From Synergistaceae bacterium (lineage in GTDB: Bacteria > Synergistota > Synergistia > Synergistales > Synergistaceae): a DNA stretch of 8,516 nucleotides. The stretch is taken from the NCBI GenBank assembly GCA_031274465.1, contig JAISQC010000165.1, positions 1-8,516 of the forward strand, read 5' to 3'. The translations under genes and the position numbers were made by a program. The notes beneath the pieces were generated by a model. It was given only the letters and a program-made list of their open reading frames with translations. It had not been told where the DNA came from and did no database searches. Shown one piece after another: positions 6,074 to 8,516 of this stretch (position 1 is the first letter of the stretch; each line of letters starts with the position of its first letter).

Positions 6074-7117
6074 ATGAAACGTCTTTTGACGGTGATCTGT
6101 GTTTTGTCGTTGTCAGCCATATTTGCCTGTCAGGCTTGCGCGGCCGATGACTTGGAGGGCGAGACGGTGCAGCAAAGGTCGCTCGAACGCGTGGAGTCAG
6201 TCGTTTACGGCGCTCCGGGTTCGGGCGGGATGTTGATCAGGCTTGCCAGGGTGGAGCGCGACCTGTTCGGCATGGAGCTTCCCGGAACCTTGACCGAACG
6301 CCAGCAGGCGCTTTTGAACTTCGTGGAGACTGGAACCCCGACGCAGCCGTCGCTGATATTCAAGATAGGCGTGGCCGAATGGGTGACTCTTAGCAAGGTG
6401 AATCCGTCTGTATCTCTTTCGGACAGGATAGCTAACCTCGAGACAACGCTGGAAGGGGAGACTCAGGCGGGCGCGCTTTCATCGCGCCTCGAGAGGATAC
6501 TCACGAAGCTCCTTCCAAGCGGCGTCACGTCGCTGTCCGTGCAGATACCAGCCGGGACGGTGTTCAAGGCGGCTTTTGCCAAAACCCTCACGGTGCGCAC
6601 AGTGAAGGTGGGGGATATAGTCGAGCTGAACGTGACCGAGGATTGCATAACCGATGGGACGCTGGCAGTCGCGAAAGGGGACAGGGTCTTCGCGGAAGTG
6701 ACCAAGGTCAGGCTGCCGCGCAGTTTCGGACGCACCTCCGAGATAGGGGTCGAATTCAGGGAAATTGAATCGCTCGGCGGCGAGTTGTTTGGCGTGACGA
6801 TGGGCGAACGCGCTAAAAAAGCCATGCAGATCGACTCCGGCACGATAGGCGCGGTGGGCACATCGCTCGTGGGCGCCATCTTGGTGGGGCCGCTCGGGCT
6901 TGCGGGGGGATTTCTCGTCAGGGGAAACGACAAGCAGATTCCCGAAGGCTCCCTCGTATATGTCGAAACTGTCTCTGACGCTGGAGTGACTGGATATCCT
7001 ACGTTCGGAGCGTCCGACCCCGCGAACGGAAATGCCGCCCCGCAGGGCGAGGAATCCCCTGATTTCGTGCCCATCGACGACGGCGCTTCCCAAGGCCCTC
7101 CGACCGACTCGTTCTGA
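6074..7117 (+). CDS. Exported protein of unknown family with N-terminal repeats and a glycine-rich segment
   Basis: I do not recognise this 347-residue protein. MKRLLTVICVLSLSAIFA then CQACA gives a classic signal peptide with a likely cut after ACA at residue 23. IFAC at 16-19 is a poor lipobox, so a soluble periplasmic or outer-membrane-associated form is preferred. Residues 38-145 carry a degenerate repeat resembling R-hydrophobic-x-x-hydrophobic-E: RVESVVYG, RLARVERDLFG, RIANLETTLEG and RLERIL. A beta-rich domain begins around VQIPAGTVFKA and includes KVGDIVELNV and VAKGDRVFAEV. A Gly-rich hydrophobic stretch at 256-284 could sit in a membrane. The C-terminus, after about 310, is acidic and Pro/Gly-rich. 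It lies 62 bases after pyrG and 37 before the next gene's chosen start, in the same direction. Its place beside envelope genes suggests, without proving, an envelope role. The start is ATG 6074. Confidence 0.8.
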   Translation: MKRLLTVICVLSLSAIFACQACAADDLEGETVQQRSLERVESVVYGAPGSGGMLIRLARVERDLFGMELPGTLTERQQALLNFVETGTPTQPSLIFKIGVAEWVTLSKVNPSVSLSDRIANLETTLEGETQAGALSSRLERILTKLLPSGVTSLSVQIPAGTVFKAAFAKTLTVRTVKVGDIVELNVTEDCITDGTLAVAKGDRVFAEVTKVRLPRSFGRTSEIGVEFREIESLGGELFGVTMGERAKKAMQIDSGTIGAVGTSLVGAILVGPLGLAGGFLVRGNDKQIPEGSLVYVETVSDAGVTGYPTFGASDPANGNAAPQGEESPDFVPIDDGASQGPPTDSF

Positions 7118-7154
7118 TCCATCGATGCCGGTTTTGGCAGCCGGATTGCAGCAC

Positions 7155-8285
7155 ATGGCGGAAGTGCATCGCGCATCGTTGACGCCGAAGGGTAAAATCA
7201 GGCGCATCCTGGCTTTGGGTTGCTTGTTTTTCATAATGGCGCCCACACTTGCGGCTTGCTCCGACGACAGGGACACGGTATTCGACCTGTTGGACGCGTG
7301 GACTTGCGTCAGGTGGGGAGAGGACAACATATCGTGGGTGGTGCATTATCCGGAGGAGATACTGGAACCCTGGGTCCGCTCGGAGGCCGAGCGGCAGCGC
7401 ATGACGCCCGAGCAGGCGGAAGAATTTCGCAAATCGTTCAGCGACGAGCTGCGGCTCGGCGCCGCGACGGCGGTGTTGCTGTCGGTATACAGCAACGGGG
7501 CTTCTCCGATAAACCTCGCCCCGCTTGGGAAAAATATCGCCTTAGTCGATTCGTCCGGCAAGAGGATAGCGCCGATCGCTTTTGAAAAGAGGCTTGACGG
7601 CCCTATTTCGGGGCTTGCGCAGGGATTAATCTTCTTTCCCCTTCAGACGGATAAAAATTTCAGAATAGTGATGAGAGGGCTTGCCCCTGATCGCGAAACG
7701 AACTTTGCTTTCGCTGGGGCGCCGGGCGTCGGAAGCGCCATCGCGACGCTTCCGGTGGGGTCTGCGTCGCCGCCTCCCGCGCAGCGCGAGCCTTCGGGAA
7801 ACGAAGTGGTCGTGACGATACCGACTAAGAGGCCTTCCTCGCCGGCCAAGCCCAAAAACCCGGTGCCGCCAGAGCCAGAAGAGGCGGAATCTGCCGACGG
7901 CGGGGAGACTTTCGAGCCCACTGTCCCGCCTGTCGTTCCGGTTAAGGAAGAGCCAGCAGAAGAGATTGCCGAGCCGGAACCGGCGCCGAAGCTCTTGCCG
8001 GCACAGGCGCTTGACGAGTACCTCCGCGCCTGGATCGACGGGGACGCGGACGCGATGTATGCCCTTCTCTCCGCCGAGTCTCAGGGGAAAATTTCAAAAG
8101 AGCTTTTCAGCCGGGACGTCATGTCCGGAGGTTTCAGGAACGCCCTGCGCTCCGGCTATAAGGTCGTCTGGTCGGGGGATACGGCAAAGGTGACCGTGGC
8201 GAAGAAAGTCCTGTTCGTGCGGACTCTCGAGTCGAGGCAGATCAATTTCACGACAGAGAACGGTTTAGCCCGTGTATCGTGGTAG
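7155..8285 (+). CDS. Lipoprotein with Pro/Glu-rich linker and possible NTF2-like C-terminal domain
   Basis: This 376-residue protein (from ATG 7155) is of no family I can name. A basic region (KGKIRR) and hydrophobic core end in TLAACSDD, a textbook lipobox, making C35 the lipidated residue. A globular domain follows at about 36-195, with a charged helical part (EAERQRMTPEQAEEF) and beta-like parts such as KNIALVDSSGKRI. Residues about 203-283 are a Pro/Glu-rich linker likely to span periplasmic space. From about 284 a domain starting ALDEYLRAWIDGDADAMYALL resembles NTF2-like folds (DUF4878 or SnoaL type), a weak match by eye. The start is uncertain: ATG 7125, ATG 7155, GTG 7164 and TTG 7179 are in frame, none with a clear ribosome site. 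TTG 7179 would place the lipid Cys at 27, a more usual distance. Its end overlaps the next gene. Confidence 0.82.
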   Translation: MAEVHRASLTPKGKIRRILALGCLFFIMAPTLAACSDDRDTVFDLLDAWTCVRWGEDNISWVVHYPEEILEPWVRSEAERQRMTPEQAEEFRKSFSDELRLGAATAVLLSVYSNGASPINLAPLGKNIALVDSSGKRIAPIAFEKRLDGPISGLAQGLIFFPLQTDKNFRIVMRGLAPDRETNFAFAGAPGVGSAIATLPVGSASPPPAQREPSGNEVVVTIPTKRPSSPAKPKNPVPPEPEEAESADGGETFEPTVPPVVPVKEEPAEEIAEPEPAPKLLPAQALDEYLRAWIDGDADAMYALLSAESQGKISKELFSRDVMSGGFRNALRSGYKVVWSGDTAKVTVAKKVLFVRTLESRQINFTTENGLARVSW

Positions 8286-8516
8286 AATGATCCTGTTGGC
8301 TGTATTGGCCGTAGGAATCCTGATCGGAGTTTATCTGAAGAACGACCTGGATCTCGCGAAATACGCCATGCTGCAAAAATTGCCCGACATAACCGTGGAA
8401 CGCCTCGATTTCGCGCGCGTCATCCAAGAGAAAGAGTGGCATATAAAAGCCTTGGACGCGGAGAGCGAATCCGGGATGATCAGGGCTCGGTCGCTCGACA
8501 TCGAAGTGACAGAGCC
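8272..8516 (+). CDS. lptC: LptC-like LPS export protein, 3' truncated by window end
   Basis: The first 81 codons are present. LptC is an inner-membrane-anchored periplasmic protein that passes LPS from the LptBFG transporter to LptA. Seen here are a short basic N-terminus (YRGR), one transmembrane segment at about residues 6-22 (MILLAVLAVGILIGVYL), and the start of a periplasmic part with DITVERLDFARVI and WHIKALDAESESG, whose alternating pattern fits the first strands of the LptC beta-jellyroll. GTG 8272 is chosen because it adds the basic residues and overlaps the preceding gene by 14 bases; ATG 8287 is the alternative. The call rests on topology, strand pattern and the envelope neighbourhood, not on a diagnostic motif. 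Another single-pass anchored protein is possible. Confidence 0.6.
   Translation, partial: MYRGRMILLAVLAVGILIGVYLKNDLDLAKYAMLQKLPDITVERLDFARVIQEKEWHIKALDAESESGMIRARSLDIEVTE

Noticed and set aside
6463..7330. Overlapping - strand frames of 237 and 283 codons
   Set aside because: Both are antisense to genes with clear signal peptides, and low-complexity in composition.

Overview
This window looks like ordinary chromosome from a GC-rich, diderm (Gram-negative-type) anaerobe. My best guess is the Synergistota, at moderate to low confidence. The guess rests on the gene order (rho, LysM/M23 peptidase, pyrG, two secreted proteins of unknown family, LptC-like gene). It also rests on lipoprotein and signal-peptide genes implying an outer membrane, and on codon habits: Ile is often ATA and Arg often AGG despite high GC. 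All recognisable genes are on the + strand. I found no rRNA, tRNA, CRISPR array, insertion sequence or prophage gene.

Region 1 (1-1418): the last 17 codons of an unidentified gene, then a D-glutamate cyclase (DUF4392-type) gene, then a small gene for a membrane-anchored or lipoprotein-like protein of unknown function. The last two are joined by an 11-codon mini-ORF through ATGA and TGATG overlaps, so their translation may be coupled. A hairpin with a T-tract at 1456-1478 closes this unit.

Region 2 (1419-1638): a 220-base gap with the terminator and, presumably, the promoter and leader of rho.

Region 3 (1639-8516): six closely spaced genes on one strand. They are rho, a secreted three-LysM M23 peptidase with a TTG start, pyrG (CTP synthase), two exported proteins of unknown family, and a 3'-truncated LptC-like gene. 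Gaps are 36-62 bases and the last pair overlaps, so one transcript is likely. The theme is cell-envelope construction: peptidoglycan cleavage, CTP for nucleotide-activated lipid and sugar precursors, exported proteins, and LPS export. Rho is the exception.

No clearly new system is visible. The best leads are the two unfamiliar exported proteins between pyrG and the LptC-like gene, one with an internal repeat and a glycine-rich hydrophobic stretch and the other a lipoprotein with a possible NTF2-like tail, together with the mini-ORF coupling in region 1.
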